The notes under the pieces were generated by a model that saw only the letters and a list, made by a program, of their open reading frames with translations, did not search any database and was not told the DNA's origin. The translations under genes and the position numbers were made by a program. Positions 52,899 to 61,862 of a stretch of 64,000 nt of DNA are shown here, in pieces. The DNA is from Burkholderia sp. S171. GTDB taxonomy: Bacteria; Pseudomonadota; Gammaproteobacteria; Burkholderiales; Burkholderiaceae. Location of the stretch: NCBI RefSeq assembly GCF_009766085.1, contig NZ_LMUF01000062.1:45404-109403 (forward strand). The letters are read 5' to 3'. Every line of letters begins with the position of its first letter. Within the stretch, counting starts at the first letter, position 1.

Positions 52899-54653
52899 AT
52901 GCCCTCAACCCGGATCCTGCTTGCCAAGCGACTCAAGCTGACAATGGCCGCTCTGTGCGTGCTGGTCTTGAGCTTTGCGACGCCCTTGCTCGTGCATCAA
53001 TCACGCACCTATTCGTTAGCGGAGAATGGGGTTCAATCACTAGACCGTTTTCGTGCTGCTTTGCTTGCCATGGAAAGCGTATCGGCGGAGCGCGGTCCTG
53101 CTAACGGCGCGCTTGGCGCAGATGCCCGGCATGCGCCGTCTCTGCGACTTCCCTTAATCAACGCGCGCGCCGAAAGTGATCGCCGTTTAGCCGTGCTGCG
53201 CTCGCTGATTGCAAGTGAGGTGTGCCCCGCCTGCACAATTGAACGCGCGTCCGTAGATACAGTACAAACACAGCTTGTTGCTGCCCGCGAGCAAGTCGAC
53301 CACCTGATCGCTCAGCCCATAGAACAACGTGATCATGATGCCGTCCTAAGCGCGGTCAATCAGATGGTCGCCGTCATTCCGAACTTCGGACCACTGGCAA
53401 ATGCGAGCGCAGCGGGCGTTGTGCGGGGCGACCCCAGCGCACTGAATTGCATCTTGACCGCTCGGTTGACCGCTCAACTTCGTGAACAGGCGGGGCTTCT
53501 GGGGTCGACCTTCACTGCGGCGCTAACGGCTCATCGCCCCTTGAGTGAAACCGAATTATTTGCGCAAGAACGGGCTAAGGGACGTATAGATGAATTGCGC
53601 GGCCTGATCGCTGCCCGTGTAGAACATACGCCGATCAGCGCAACCACCTATCAGCGCCTCACCAGCGTCTATTACGATAATGGCCTCAGCTACATCGCGC
53701 GTGTCCGCGTCATGGCAACGCGTCCCGAAGGTGCCGGCCTCACGGCTGCCCAACTGGCCGCGGACTATGTGCCGACCATGCAGCCTATCGTGCAATTTCG
53801 CGACTACGTACTGGATTTGGCGGAGACCGAAGTCAAAGGACATCGTAATGATTCGCTGATGCTGCTGGTTGCAAGCGCCGTCGGCACCGCGGGTGTTCTT
53901 TACCTTTTGCTGATTGCATCGGTGTATTTCAGGCGACGGTTCGTCCAACCGTTTATAGAGGCCGCAGACATCATCATGGCGATCGCCGATGGAAAACTCG
54001 AAACGCCTATCCCTCACGGTGAACACCGGCTTGAGATCCGCAGCCTGTTTCACGCGATCCTTGTGTTGAAGGAAAACAGCATCGAAAAAATGCGGCTGGA
54101 GCACGAGCGCACTATCCTGCTGCGCGAACTCGAGACCGTTGCCGACACCGACTTCCTGACGCGCTTGCTCAACCGCCGGGCGTTCGAACGCAAGGCAACC
54201 GCGTCGCTCAGCAGGCGCGGGCCGACGGAAGCCAAGCAGGTCCTCATCATGTTCGACGCGGATCGCTTCAAGCAGATCAACGACACCCTGGGCCATGCCG
54301 CCGGCGATCTGGCGCTGCAGACGATCGGCAGACTATGCAGCGAGATTTGGCGTCAGCCGGATATCGTGGCACGCCTCGGCGGCGAGGAGTTCGCTGTGCT
54401 GACAAAGGTCGATAACGCCAGCGAAGCCATTGGCACCGCCAATGAACTGCGACGGCGGCTCGCGTCCACCGCGCTGGAACTCGATGGCGTTCGCTTTACC
54501 GTGACGTTGAGCTTCGGGATCTCGCTGGCTTCGCAGACCGGGCGTGAGACGCTGGACGCCCTTCTGCTCCGTGCCGACAAACTGCTTTACAGCGCGAAGC
54601 TGGGCGGGCGTAACTGCATTGTGTCGGACATCGAAAACTCGACAAGCCACTAG
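52899..54653 (+). CDS. Membrane-bound diguanylate cyclase (GGDEF)
   Basis: A 584-residue protein. TM1 lies at about residues 14-31, a periplasmic sensor of about 285 residues has a Cys pair (CPACTIERA) and helices with AREQVDHLIAQ, and TM2 lies at about 320-345. A HAMP-like linker (RRRFVQPFIEAADIIMAIADGKLE) leads to the GGDEF domain. DTDFLTRLLNRRAFER, FDADRFKQINDTLGHAAGD and the active-site RLGGEEF are all intact. RQPD five residues before GGEEF forms the inhibitory I-site, so product feedback is expected. It makes c-di-GMP for biofilm or motility control; the input is unknown. Confidence 0.88.
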   Translation: MPSTRILLAKRLKLTMAALCVLVLSFATPLLVHQSRTYSLAENGVQSLDRFRAALLAMESVSAERGPANGALGADARHAPSLRLPLINARAESDRRLAVLRSLIASEVCPACTIERASVDTVQTQLVAAREQVDHLIAQPIEQRDHDAVLSAVNQMVAVIPNFGPLANASAAGVVRGDPSALNCILTARLTAQLREQAGLLGSTFTAALTAHRPLSETELFAQERAKGRIDELRGLIAARVEHTPISATTYQRLTSVYYDNGLSYIARVRVMATRPEGAGLTAAQLAADYVPTMQPIVQFRDYVLDLAETEVKGHRNDSLMLLVASAVGTAGVLYLLLIASVYFRRRFVQPFIEAADIIMAIADGKLETPIPHGEHRLEIRSLFHAILVLKENSIEKMRLEHERTILLRELETVADTDFLTRLLNRRAFERKATASLSRRGPTEAKQVLIMFDADRFKQINDTLGHAAGDLALQTIGRLCSEIWRQPDIVARLGGEEFAVLTKVDNASEAIGTANELRRRLASTALELDGVRFTVTLSFGISLASQTGRETLDALLLRADKLLYSAKLGGRNCIVSDIENSTSH

Positions 54654-54666
54654 CATCCGCTGCCGA

Positions 54667-55590
54667 TCATTCCGCCATGGGCGTTTGCACGCGTGCAGCG
54701 AGAAACTGCACGAAGGTGCGCACCTTGCTCGAATGGCGGCGATTCGGCAGGTAAGCAGCGTAGATCACCGCGTCGCCCGCATGCGGATTGACCTCGATGT
54801 TTTCGAAGAGGCGCAGCAGACGACCGGCACCAATTTCCGGCGCCACCAGCCACTCCGGCATGAGTCCGATGCCCCTGCCCGCAAGAACGGCCTCGAACAG
54901 CACGTCAGCGTTATTGGCAATCAGGTGGCCGCGCACTTCGACCCGTTCTTCCGTGGCTCCCTGGCGGAACGTCCACACCTGCCTTGTCGCGCGATGCGGT
55001 CCGCCGTACGCGAAGCGCATGCATTCGTGATTTGCCAGCGCCTGCGGTTCAGCAGGCGAGCCGTGCCGCTCCAGGTACTCATGGCTCGCCACGACAAACC
55101 GCTTGTTGTCGGCCAGCTTCCTGGTGATGAGGCTTTCATCGCGTGAGGGCAAGCCGATTCGAATCGCGACATCGATTCGCTCCGCTGCGAGGTCGATGTA
55201 GTGGTCGGCGACCACTACATCGAGCACCACACGGGGATATTCGCTCAGGAAGGTGGCAAGATGCGGCGCCAGGCACAGCCGACTATATGCCGTAGGCACA
55301 GAGATGCGCAGCGCGCCAACGGGCGCCGCACCGCTGTCAAAGATGCTGTCGTCGGCTTCAGCCAGGTCGTCCAGCACCTTGCTGATTTGCTCGACGTACG
55401 CAGTGCCGGCATCGGTGAGGCTGACCCGCCGCGTGGTGCGCGTCAGCAAGGCTGTGCCAAGCGATGCTTCGAGCGCATCCATCAGCCGCGTCACCGACGA
55501 CGTGGCCACCCCAAGGCGCTGCGCAGCCTTGGAAAAGCCACCGGCCTCGGCCACTTCCAGCAAGGTCGTCAATGCAACCAGTTTGTCCAA
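54667..55590 (-). CDS. LysR-family regulator, TTG start
   Basis: A 307-residue regulator. The winged helix is MDKLVALTTLLEVAEAGGFSKAAQRLGVATSSVTRLMDALEASLG (read in parts). The effector domain is standard. The first codon is TTG 55590, with no ATG upstream in frame and GGAG about nine bases before; family members begin exactly here. It is divergent from a DsbA-like oxidoreductase with a 10-bp-arm perfect palindrome between them, so it probably controls that operon. Confidence 0.85.
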   Translation of the reverse strand: MDKLVALTTLLEVAEAGGFSKAAQRLGVATSSVTRLMDALEASLGTALLTRTTRRVSLTDAGTAYVEQISKVLDDLAEADDSIFDSGAAPVGALRISVPTAYSRLCLAPHLATFLSEYPRVVLDVVVADHYIDLAAERIDVAIRIGLPSRDESLITRKLADNKRFVVASHEYLERHGSPAEPQALANHECMRFAYGGPHRATRQVWTFRQGATEERVEVRGHLIANNADVLFEAVLAGRGIGLMPEWLVAPEIGAGRLLRLFENIEVNPHAGDAVIYAAYLPNRRHSSKVRTFVQFLAARVQTPMAE

Positions 55591-55611
55591 TTTGATCGCT
55601 CCGCGGTCTTA

Positions 55612-55632
55612 GCGTTGCGTGGCACGCAACGC
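55612..55632. promoter_or_regulatory. Large palindrome between LysR and oxidoreductase genes
   Basis: GCGTTGCGTG and CACGCAACGC form a perfect 10-bp inverted repeat around a single G. It lies 22 bases before the LysR start and 77 before the oxidoreductase start. Its size and place fit the main operator of this divergent unit. Confidence 0.65.
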
Positions 55633-55708
55633 GAGATTGCTCTGCGAACGTATTCTACTAACGAATTGCAATCGATATCCTGTGGGTAATCTTCCTCAGG
55701 AGCGCGCC

Positions 55709-56362
55709 GTGCGAGCCATCGAAATCTCAGTCAACTACGACTTCATTTGTCCCTGGTGCTGGATCGGCCACCTGAATCTTGCATCGGGAATTCGCGCAGC
55801 CAACCTGCCGGTGCCCGTTTCAATCCAGTATGTGCCGTTCGAACTGAACCCCACGATGCCTGCGGACGGGATGGACCGGCGCGAATACCGGACGGCCAAG
55901 TTCGGCAGTTGGGTACGCTCGCAAGGCATGGACGCGCAGGTCGCGGCTACAGCCCTCGCTGCCGGCGCGCAATTCAACTACGACAAGGTCAGCAGAACGC
56001 CGAACACACGCCTCGCTCATCAATTGATGCAGTACGCGTTGAGCATGGGCGACGCGCAAAAGACCGAAGCCCTCTATCAGTCGATATTCACCGCGTACTT
56101 TTCAGAGGGTCGCGATATTGGCCGGCTCGGCACGTTGGTTGAGATTGCCGCGACAAATGGTTTCGACGCTGCCGCGGCAGAGGACTACCTGACGCAGGAT
56201 CGAGGTCTTGCAAAAGTCGGCGAAGCGCAGCGGCTGGCGCAACAGCAAGGCATTCGGTCGGTGCCGACCGTGTTCATCGCGGGCGAAGCGATCAGCGGTG
56301 CGCAACCGCCGGCGGTATTCGCCAGCGCATTGCGGTCAGCGCTTGAACGGAGCGCCGCATGA
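55709..56362 (+). CDS. DsbA-family oxidoreductase (FrnE-like), GTG start
   Basis: A 217-residue thioredoxin-fold protein. The active site is CPWC at residues 14-17, right after the start (IEISVNYDFICPWCWIG), which is the FrnE/2-hydroxychromene-carboxylate-isomerase-like arrangement. SVPTVFIAGEAISGAQP near the C-terminus holds the cis-Pro. It likely acts on disulfides or glutathione conjugates in the cytoplasm; no signal peptide is present. The GTG at 55709 is chosen because AGGAG lies 6 bases upstream; the longer frame before it has none. It heads an operon with an MFS transporter. Confidence 0.84.
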   Translation: MRAIEISVNYDFICPWCWIGHLNLASGIRAANLPVPVSIQYVPFELNPTMPADGMDRREYRTAKFGSWVRSQGMDAQVAATALAAGAQFNYDKVSRTPNTRLAHQLMQYALSMGDAQKTEALYQSIFTAYFSEGRDIGRLGTLVEIAATNGFDAAAAEDYLTQDRGLAKVGEAQRLAQQQGIRSVPTVFIAGEAISGAQPPAVFASALRSALERSAA

Positions 56363-56420
56363 CCGACCTTGATGAACATCGAACATTAAAAACAATCTTG
56401 ACTACTGAAGGATCCATCAC

Positions 56421-57635
56421 ATGACGCCTAACGCACCTGCGGCCGGCCAGAACGGCGGCACAGTCAAGCTAACCCAGGGCATGATCGCGCTATTTGCGTT
56501 CTGCTGCGGCGCGATCGTCGCCAACCTCTACTACGCGCAACCGATCACCGAGCTCATCGCGCCGGACATTCACATGTCAGGCGGTACGGCGAGCCTGATC
56601 GTCTCGCTGACACAGATCGGTTACGCATTCGGTTTGTTCTTCCTGGTTCCGCTCGGCGATCTGCTGGAGAACCGCAAGCTGATGATCACGACAGCCATTG
56701 TCTCCATCTTCAGCCTGGCGCTGGCAGCCGTCACGCATCAGCCGAACGCGTTCCTGGCGGTATCGCTGCTGGTCGGTTTCAGTTCGGTCGCGGTGCAGAT
56801 CCTGATTCCGCTGGCCGCACACCTTGCACCCGATGAATCGCGTGGCCGCGTGGTCGGCAACATCATGAGCGGGCTCCTGCTTGGCATCTTGTTGTCACGG
56901 CCGATCTCAAGCGTGGTGGCCGGTCATTTCGGCTGGCGTGCGGTGTTCGGCTCGGCGGCGGTATTGATGGCCATCGTGACAACGGTTCTTGCTTTGACCA
57001 TTCCGCGCCGCCAGCCCACGCATCAGGCGACCTACTTTCAGTTGATCCATTCGCTTGGCGAGCTGGTTGTAACCCTGCCGGTACTGCGTCATCGTGCGTT
57101 GTATCAAGGGTTGATGTTTGCCACGTTCAGTCTCTTCTGGACCGCTGTGCCGATCGAGTTGACGCGTCATTACGGTCTGTCGCAGAACGGGATCGCGGTG
57201 TTCGCGCTGGTAGGCGCGATAGGCGCCACGTCCGCGCCCATCTCAGGGCGGCTCGCTGACGCCGGGCACTCGGTCCGCGCTACGTTGATTGCGCTCGTGG
57301 TCGGTGCCCTGGCGTTCACACCGGCGTTGATTCATCCGGCGTGGGGCGTGGGCGGGCTGGTCGTGACCGGCGTTGTGCTGGACTTCGCTGTGCAGATGAA
57401 CATGGTGCTCGGCCAGCGCGAAATCTATGCGTTGCATGCGGCCAGCCGGAATCGTCTGAATGCGCTTTATATGACCAGCATTTTCATTGGCGGCGCGATT
57501 GGGTCCGCGCTCGCCAGCAGCTTGTATGACCATGGTGGATGGACGTTGACCGCTACCGTTGCGAGCGTGTTTCCGATCATCGCCCTGATTCATTACCTGG
57601 CGGTCGGCAAGTCGGTTGCAGCGGCAACGGCTTGA
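56421..57635 (+). CDS. MFS transporter (sugar/drug-like)
   Basis: A 404-residue transporter with twelve predicted helices. The loop 2-3 motif is GDLLENRKLM, a relaxed form of the GxxxDRxGRR motif. Between helices 6 and 7 there is the expected polar loop (IPRRQPTHQATYFQ). It resembles inner-membrane YfcJ/sugar-efflux type MFS proteins; substrate unknown. It starts 58 bases after the FrnE-like gene with GAAGGATCCATCAC before the ATG, so the two probably share a transcript and a detoxification role. Confidence 0.82.
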   Translation: MTPNAPAAGQNGGTVKLTQGMIALFAFCCGAIVANLYYAQPITELIAPDIHMSGGTASLIVSLTQIGYAFGLFFLVPLGDLLENRKLMITTAIVSIFSLALAAVTHQPNAFLAVSLLVGFSSVAVQILIPLAAHLAPDESRGRVVGNIMSGLLLGILLSRPISSVVAGHFGWRAVFGSAAVLMAIVTTVLALTIPRRQPTHQATYFQLIHSLGELVVTLPVLRHRALYQGLMFATFSLFWTAVPIELTRHYGLSQNGIAVFALVGAIGATSAPISGRLADAGHSVRATLIALVVGALAFTPALIHPAWGVGGLVVTGVVLDFAVQMNMVLGQREIYALHAASRNRLNALYMTSIFIGGAIGSALASSLYDHGGWTLTATVASVFPIIALIHYLAVGKSVAAATA

Positions 57636-57890
57636 ACGGAGTTGAGCGCTCCTTGGGTATCGAAACGAAACTGGTGCCACCGAACTGCAACAGCATTTGC
57701 CCGATCAAGCCGGGCAGACGCACCCTGCATCGAGCAGCGCAGGACAACTGACCGCTGCGTCGGTCGCAGAGTTCTCCACGCTTGCGCTTGCGAGTGAGCG
57801 TTTGCCTGCTGTGCTTTTGCAGTTTGGTACTGGAGCCCCCCTCGTGCAGGCAATCTTCAACGCGTTCAGCCCCGGCTTCGCCGAGGGCCG

Positions 57891-58256
57891 AAGCAGAATA
57901 TTGCGTTTATCGTGAGCCTGACTTTCTCGATTGCAGCCAGCTCCAACTTCCCGGTCATCCTGCTTTCCATCTACTGGCGCGGTTTGACAACACGTGGTGC
58001 AGTGATCGGCGGCTCGCTCGGCCTCATCACCGCAGTGGTCCTAACCATCCTCAGTCCGACTGTCTGGGTCCAGGTGCTCGGACATGCGCATGCGGTCTAC
58101 TCGTATGAGTACCCGGCCCTTTTCTCGATGATCGTCGCATTCGCCGGTATTTTCTTTTTCTCCGTCACCGACCGGTCGACACAAGCGATGCGAGAGCGCG
58201 CGTTGTATGGCAATCAACTTGTGGACTGCGAGCTTGGAATGATGAACCGAGGCTAA
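57891..58256 (+). pseudogene. Acetate/cation symporter (ActP-like), C-terminal remnant
   Basis: From about 57891 the frame reads KQNIAFIVSLTFSIAASSNFPVILLSIYWRGLTTRGAVIGGSLG (parts), then a PTVWVQVLGH segment and YEYPALFSMIVAFAGIFFFSVTDRS. This matches the last 120 residues of ActP-type sodium/acetate symporters, which are about 550 residues. The N-terminal 80 percent is absent and no start site is present (the first Met-like codon is a GTG within the helix). It follows a functional MFS gene by about 255 bases. Confidence 0.65.
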
Positions 58257-58413
58257 GCACTATTCGCGCTTATATAAAAGAGGATCGACGGATTGGGCTC
58301 GTTGTGTGGCGGCTCGATTCGTCTCATTGACATGCGCTGCGCGTGTGCGATCGCCGGTCCTGCCGGCGGTCTCATCGCGCAGCCACAGCGGTGCCGCTAA
58401 ACCGTTGCTTCGC

Positions 58414-58959
58414 TTAGTTCAACAATGCAGTTTGAATTGCCTCAAGCAGGCGCGGATCATCTGCCGTGACATCCGGCGAGAAACGGCCCGCCACGCGGCC
58501 ATCCCTGCCAATCAGGAATTTCTCGAAGTTCCACAACACATCAGGCGCGGGGTTTGGCTCAATGCCGTAGCCTTTGAGCCGCTCGCGAAACGGGCCGTCG
58601 CCAGTTGTGTCCGGCTGCGTGGTCGTGAGCGTCTGGTACAGCGGGTGCTGGTCGGCGCCGACCACTGAAACCTTTGAGAACATGGGGAATTTAACGTCGT
58701 AGGTCAGGCTGCAAAATTCCTTGATCTCGGCGTCACTGCCTGGCTCCTGACCTTTGAAGTTGTTCGCCGGAAAGCCCAGAACTTCCAGGCCGTCGGCCCG
58801 CTTGTCCTCGTAAAGCTTCTCCAGTGCTTCATATTGCGGCGTGAGCCCGCACTTGGAGGCTACGTTCACGATCAGCAAGACTTTGCCCTTAAACGGCTCA
58901 AGCGTAAGCACCGCGCCGTCGATGGATGTCAGGGGAATATCGTAGATTGTCTGGCTCAT
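58414..58959 (-). CDS. Glutathione peroxidase family protein
   Basis: A 181-residue thioredoxin-fold peroxidase. The peroxidatic Cys is C37 in VNVASKCGLTPQ, and the conserved QEPGSDAEIKEFC and WNFEKFLI are present. The catalytic Gln of the family (NQF) is replaced: the segment reads GFPANNFKGQEPG with N67. The tetrad Trp and Asn remain. It reduces peroxides with glutathione or thioredoxin; the Gln change may alter rate or partner. Stands alone on the minus strand. Confidence 0.84.
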   Translation of the reverse strand: MSQTIYDIPLTSIDGAVLTLEPFKGKVLLIVNVASKCGLTPQYEALEKLYEDKRADGLEVLGFPANNFKGQEPGSDAEIKEFCSLTYDVKFPMFSKVSVVGADQHPLYQTLTTTQPDTTGDGPFRERLKGYGIEPNPAPDVLWNFEKFLIGRDGRVAGRFSPDVTADDPRLLEAIQTALLN

Positions 58960-59035
58960 AGTTTGGCTCGATGGAATTAAGGATCAGGCGCTGCCGGGAA
59001 TTTCACTAAGCGCCGTCTATCCTACTCCGGAACCG

Positions 59036-60001
59036 TTAACCGTTGCACAGGTCGTCCATTCCCTTCAATGGCGCGACCTTCGTGGCAGACTGACCTGCCA
59101 ACAGCGATGCCGCAATATGCTCACGCAAGAACGTGATCCACGTAGCAATTTTCGCATCCAGATACTCGCGCGATGCATAGAGCGCATAAACGGTCGAGCT
59201 CTGTAATTCATAGGTCGGCATCACCCGGACAAGCTCACCGTTCCTTAGAAACGAAAGCGCTGTCAACAAAGGTAGCGGTGCAATGCCCATGCCTTCTCGC
59301 AGCGCGATTGCCAGCGCCTCTGCCGAACTTACGCGCAGCTTCGGCAGTGGCACATCGAACACCTCCGTGCCTTGGTCAGAGCTAAAAGTCCACTTGTCCG
59401 ACGCAAAGAATGAGGTCAGCAGTTGCAGGCAACTGTGCTTGCGCAGATCGGCAAGGGTTTTCGGCGAGCCGGTGCTAGCCAGATAAGAGGGTGCCGCGCA
59501 CAGCACCGTGGGCACGCTGCATAGCTGGGCCGCGACCATCGCCGAGTCAGGCAACGGGGAGTGCGTCACGTGCAACGATACATCGAAGCCGCCCTCCAGA
59601 ATATCGGGGGCATGCTGAGAAAGCGTCAGGTCGACACGCACATCCGGATACTTCTCACAGTACTTCGCGAGCGCCGGAATCACGTAGTACTGGCCGAAAG
59701 CGGACGGCGCGTGAAGCCGCAACACGCCTTTCGGCAGCGCCTTCGCATTGCCCGCCTGTGCCTCGGCTATGTCGACGCGATCCAGGATTTCCCGGCATTG
59801 CTCAAGATAGCGGGCACCCGCTTCGGTCAACGCAACGCGTCGCGTAGAACGGTTGAGTAAGCGACTGCGCAGATGGGTTTCCAGGTCGGAGACTGCTCGC
59901 GACGCTTGCGCGGTGGTGCTGCCCAAAAGCTGCCCGGCAGCGGTGAAGCTGCCTGTATCTGCAACCGCCATGTACATCCGCATTTTTCCAAGCTTGTCCA
60001 T
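59036..60001 (-). CDS. LysR-family regulator
   Basis: A 321-residue regulator. The helix-turn-helix is MRMYMAVADTGSFTAAGQLLGSTTAQASRAVSDLETHLRSRLL (read in parts), followed by TRRVALTEAGARY. The effector domain has AVHVTH-type features common to many subgroups. An ATG three bases upstream (60004) is equally possible. It lies 76 bases from the glutathione peroxidase gene on the same strand, but LysR regulation of that gene is not shown. Confidence 0.84.
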   Translation of the reverse strand: MDKLGKMRMYMAVADTGSFTAAGQLLGSTTAQASRAVSDLETHLRSRLLNRSTRRVALTEAGARYLEQCREILDRVDIAEAQAGNAKALPKGVLRLHAPSAFGQYYVIPALAKYCEKYPDVRVDLTLSQHAPDILEGGFDVSLHVTHSPLPDSAMVAAQLCSVPTVLCAAPSYLASTGSPKTLADLRKHSCLQLLTSFFASDKWTFSSDQGTEVFDVPLPKLRVSSAEALAIALREGMGIAPLPLLTALSFLRNGELVRVMPTYELQSSTVYALYASREYLDAKIATWITFLREHIAASLLAGQSATKVAPLKGMDDLCNG

Positions 60002-60123
60002 CATTCATCCGATCAAGTACGACAGGTTTGCGACATACGCGACCGCCGATCCTCACTGGCATTGGACAGTTCGCCAGCGCCCGGCAACGCGCCACCGGAG
60101 GACGGTGGTTGGGGAAACCTCGT

Positions 60124-60588
60124 TCAGGCCAGCGGCTCAGCGTTGTCGTACAGCCGGTCGAGCAAGTTACGCAGCATCTTCACTTCGGCTTTAGTAAAAC
60201 AGTTCACTGCAACGGCTTCATAGTGCTTCGCCAACGGCACGATTTCCCGCGTGAGATTCGCTCCTTCTACAGTGAGTGAAAGCTGAACCGCACGGGCGTC
60301 TTCCTCGCTCTTCTCGCGGCAAACGTAGCCCTGAGCGATCAGGCGATCGACGATACGAGACAGCGCCGACACGTCGACACACGCACGAACCACCAGCTCC
60401 GATAACCGTTGATGAGGTGTCTGTCCCAGTGACGCGCATACCCGCCACTCTGTCAGGCTGAGCCCGTAGGGTTTGAGTGCCTTGGCGAACGCGTTTCCCA
60501 TCCTGCTGCCCGCTCTCGCCACCAGATACGGAACCGCCCCCTCCAGATCGTGCTCAACCGTGATGGAACCCTCCTGCCGCTTTCCCAT
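60124..60588 (-). CDS. MarR-family regulator
   Basis: A 154-residue winged-helix protein. The DNA-binding domain covers about 45-110 (LSLTEWRVCASLGQTPHQRLSEL, DVSALSRIVDRLIAQGYV, and the D-x-R wing EEDARAVQLSLT). Its ATG at 60588 has GAGGA 9 bases upstream; a TTG three codons earlier is in frame. It is divergent from the decarboxylase-transporter operon with three TTGAT-N-ATCAA-like palindromes between, so it probably represses that operon and itself until an aromatic acid binds. Confidence 0.86.
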   Translation of the reverse strand: MGKRQEGSITVEHDLEGAVPYLVARAGSRMGNAFAKALKPYGLSLTEWRVCASLGQTPHQRLSELVVRACVDVSALSRIVDRLIAQGYVCREKSEEDARAVQLSLTVEGANLTREIVPLAKHYEAVAVNCFTKAEVKMLRNLLDRLYDNAEPLA

Positions 60589-60625
60589 GTGCTGCAATCC
60601 TCTTCACAGTGCAATAACTATTTGA

Positions 60626-60637
60626 TTGATTTGTCAA
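60626..60637. promoter_or_regulatory. MarR-like box 1
   Basis: TTGATTTGTCAA, a TTGA-N4-TCAA inverted repeat 38 bases upstream of the marR-type start. It is one of three related boxes in the divergent intergenic region. Confidence 0.5.
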
Positions 60638-60725
60638 GTATACCCCGCCTCTCCTCCGGCTGTGAATCTTGCGAAAGTCTTTTCCCTATTCATCGAACGG
60701 TTCTAGGGTATTCCCGAATTAGTAT

Positions 60726-60737
60726 TTGATAAATCAA
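60726..60737. promoter_or_regulatory. MarR-like box 2
   Basis: TTGATAAATCAA, with perfect 5-bp arms TTGAT/ATCAA. It lies in the middle of the divergent intergenic region. Confidence 0.6.
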
Positions 60738-60759
60738 GCATATACTTCATTCACATTAT

Positions 60760-60771
60760 TTGATTTTTCAA
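60760..60771. promoter_or_regulatory. MarR-like box 3
   Basis: TTGATTTTTCAA, with TTGA/TCAA arms, 34 bases after box 2 (about three helical turns) and 93 bases before the decarboxylase start. Confidence 0.5.
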
Positions 60772-60863
60772 TTAATGTGCTACGCGATGCGATCGCGTCG
60801 CTGCCGTGTTGATGTCATCAGCCCATCTCAATTGCCCCTTTTCTCCTTCGCCGCCCTGCCATC

Positions 60864-61835
60864 ATGAAAGATAAAATTGCGTTAGAAGAGCATTTCGCCA
60901 TCGATCTGACTATCGGTGACTCTCAGGCTTATGCGCGCCCCGAGATGTGGACGCAACTCAAGCAAAACCTTCTGGATTTTGAACAACAGCGGCTCGAGCA
61001 GATGGACGAATGGGGCACGGCGTTGTCGATCCTGTCGCTCAACTCGCCAGCAGTCCAGTCGATCCCCGATCCGCAAACAGCCGTAGAGGTTGCCAAGCGC
61101 GCCAACGACATTCTCGCCGAGCAGATTCAACGTCATCCCACACGCTTTGGCGGCTTCGCTGCGTTACCGATGCAGGACCCGGACGCAGCCGCGCTCGAAC
61201 TCGAGCGTTGCGTGTTGCAACTTGGTTTCCACGGTTTCCTCGTGAACGGCTTTTCCCAAGTGGGTGACGAGCAGACCGTTGCTTACTACGATGCCCCGCA
61301 GTTCGCCGACTTCTGGGATCACGCCGCCGCACTGGGTAAGCCCTTTTATATGCATCCGCGCGACCCGCTGCCGAGCCGCGAACCTATCTACGAAGGCAGC
61401 CCCTGGCTGACCGGACCGACCTGGGCATTCGCTGCGGAAACGAGCGTGCATGCGTTGCGGCTGATGTCGAGCGGCCTGTTCGATCGGTACCCGACATTGC
61501 AGATGATCCTTGGTCACTTCGGCGAGGGCATTCCCGTCAACGTCTGGCGTATCGATCACATTTTGCGCAAGGGACGTCGTGGCATGCCCTGCGAACGCGA
61601 GATTGGCGACTACCTGCGCGAGAACGTGTACATCACCACCAGCGGCAATTTCCGCACACCAACGCTGCTGTCGACCCTGCTCGAAGTGGGTAGCGACCGC
61701 ATCATGTATTCGGTCGATTACCCGTTCGAAAAGCATGAAAACGCCGCGCGGTGGTTCGACAACTGCGAGATCAGCGAGAACGACCGCCGCAAGATCGGAC
61801 GCGACAATGCGCAACGGCTCTTCGGCCTGAAGTAA
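60864..61835 (+). CDS. Gamma-resorcylate-type decarboxylase
   Basis: A 323-residue amidohydrolase-superfamily decarboxylase. Metal and catalytic residues of 2,6-dihydroxybenzoate decarboxylase are in place: E8 and H10 in ALEEHF, H164 in YMHPRDP, H218 in LGHFGEG, R229 in VWRIDH and D285 in SVDYPFE. The enzyme reversibly decarboxylates a dihydroxybenzoate (gamma-resorcylate to resorcinol, or 2,3-dihydroxybenzoate) without a redox cofactor. Start chosen for family conservation; no clear Shine-Dalgarno. It precedes an aromatic-acid transporter and faces a MarR regulator. Resorcinol hydroxylase and ring-cleavage genes are not within the window. Confidence 0.87.
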   Translation: MKDKIALEEHFAIDLTIGDSQAYARPEMWTQLKQNLLDFEQQRLEQMDEWGTALSILSLNSPAVQSIPDPQTAVEVAKRANDILAEQIQRHPTRFGGFAALPMQDPDAAALELERCVLQLGFHGFLVNGFSQVGDEQTVAYYDAPQFADFWDHAAALGKPFYMHPRDPLPSREPIYEGSPWLTGPTWAFAAETSVHALRLMSSGLFDRYPTLQMILGHFGEGIPVNVWRIDHILRKGRRGMPCEREIGDYLRENVYITTSGNFRTPTLLSTLLEVGSDRIMYSVDYPFEKHENAARWFDNCEISENDRRKIGRDNAQRLFGLK

Positions 61836-61862
61836 AAAATGCCGCAGAAGCCCGGAGCCACG

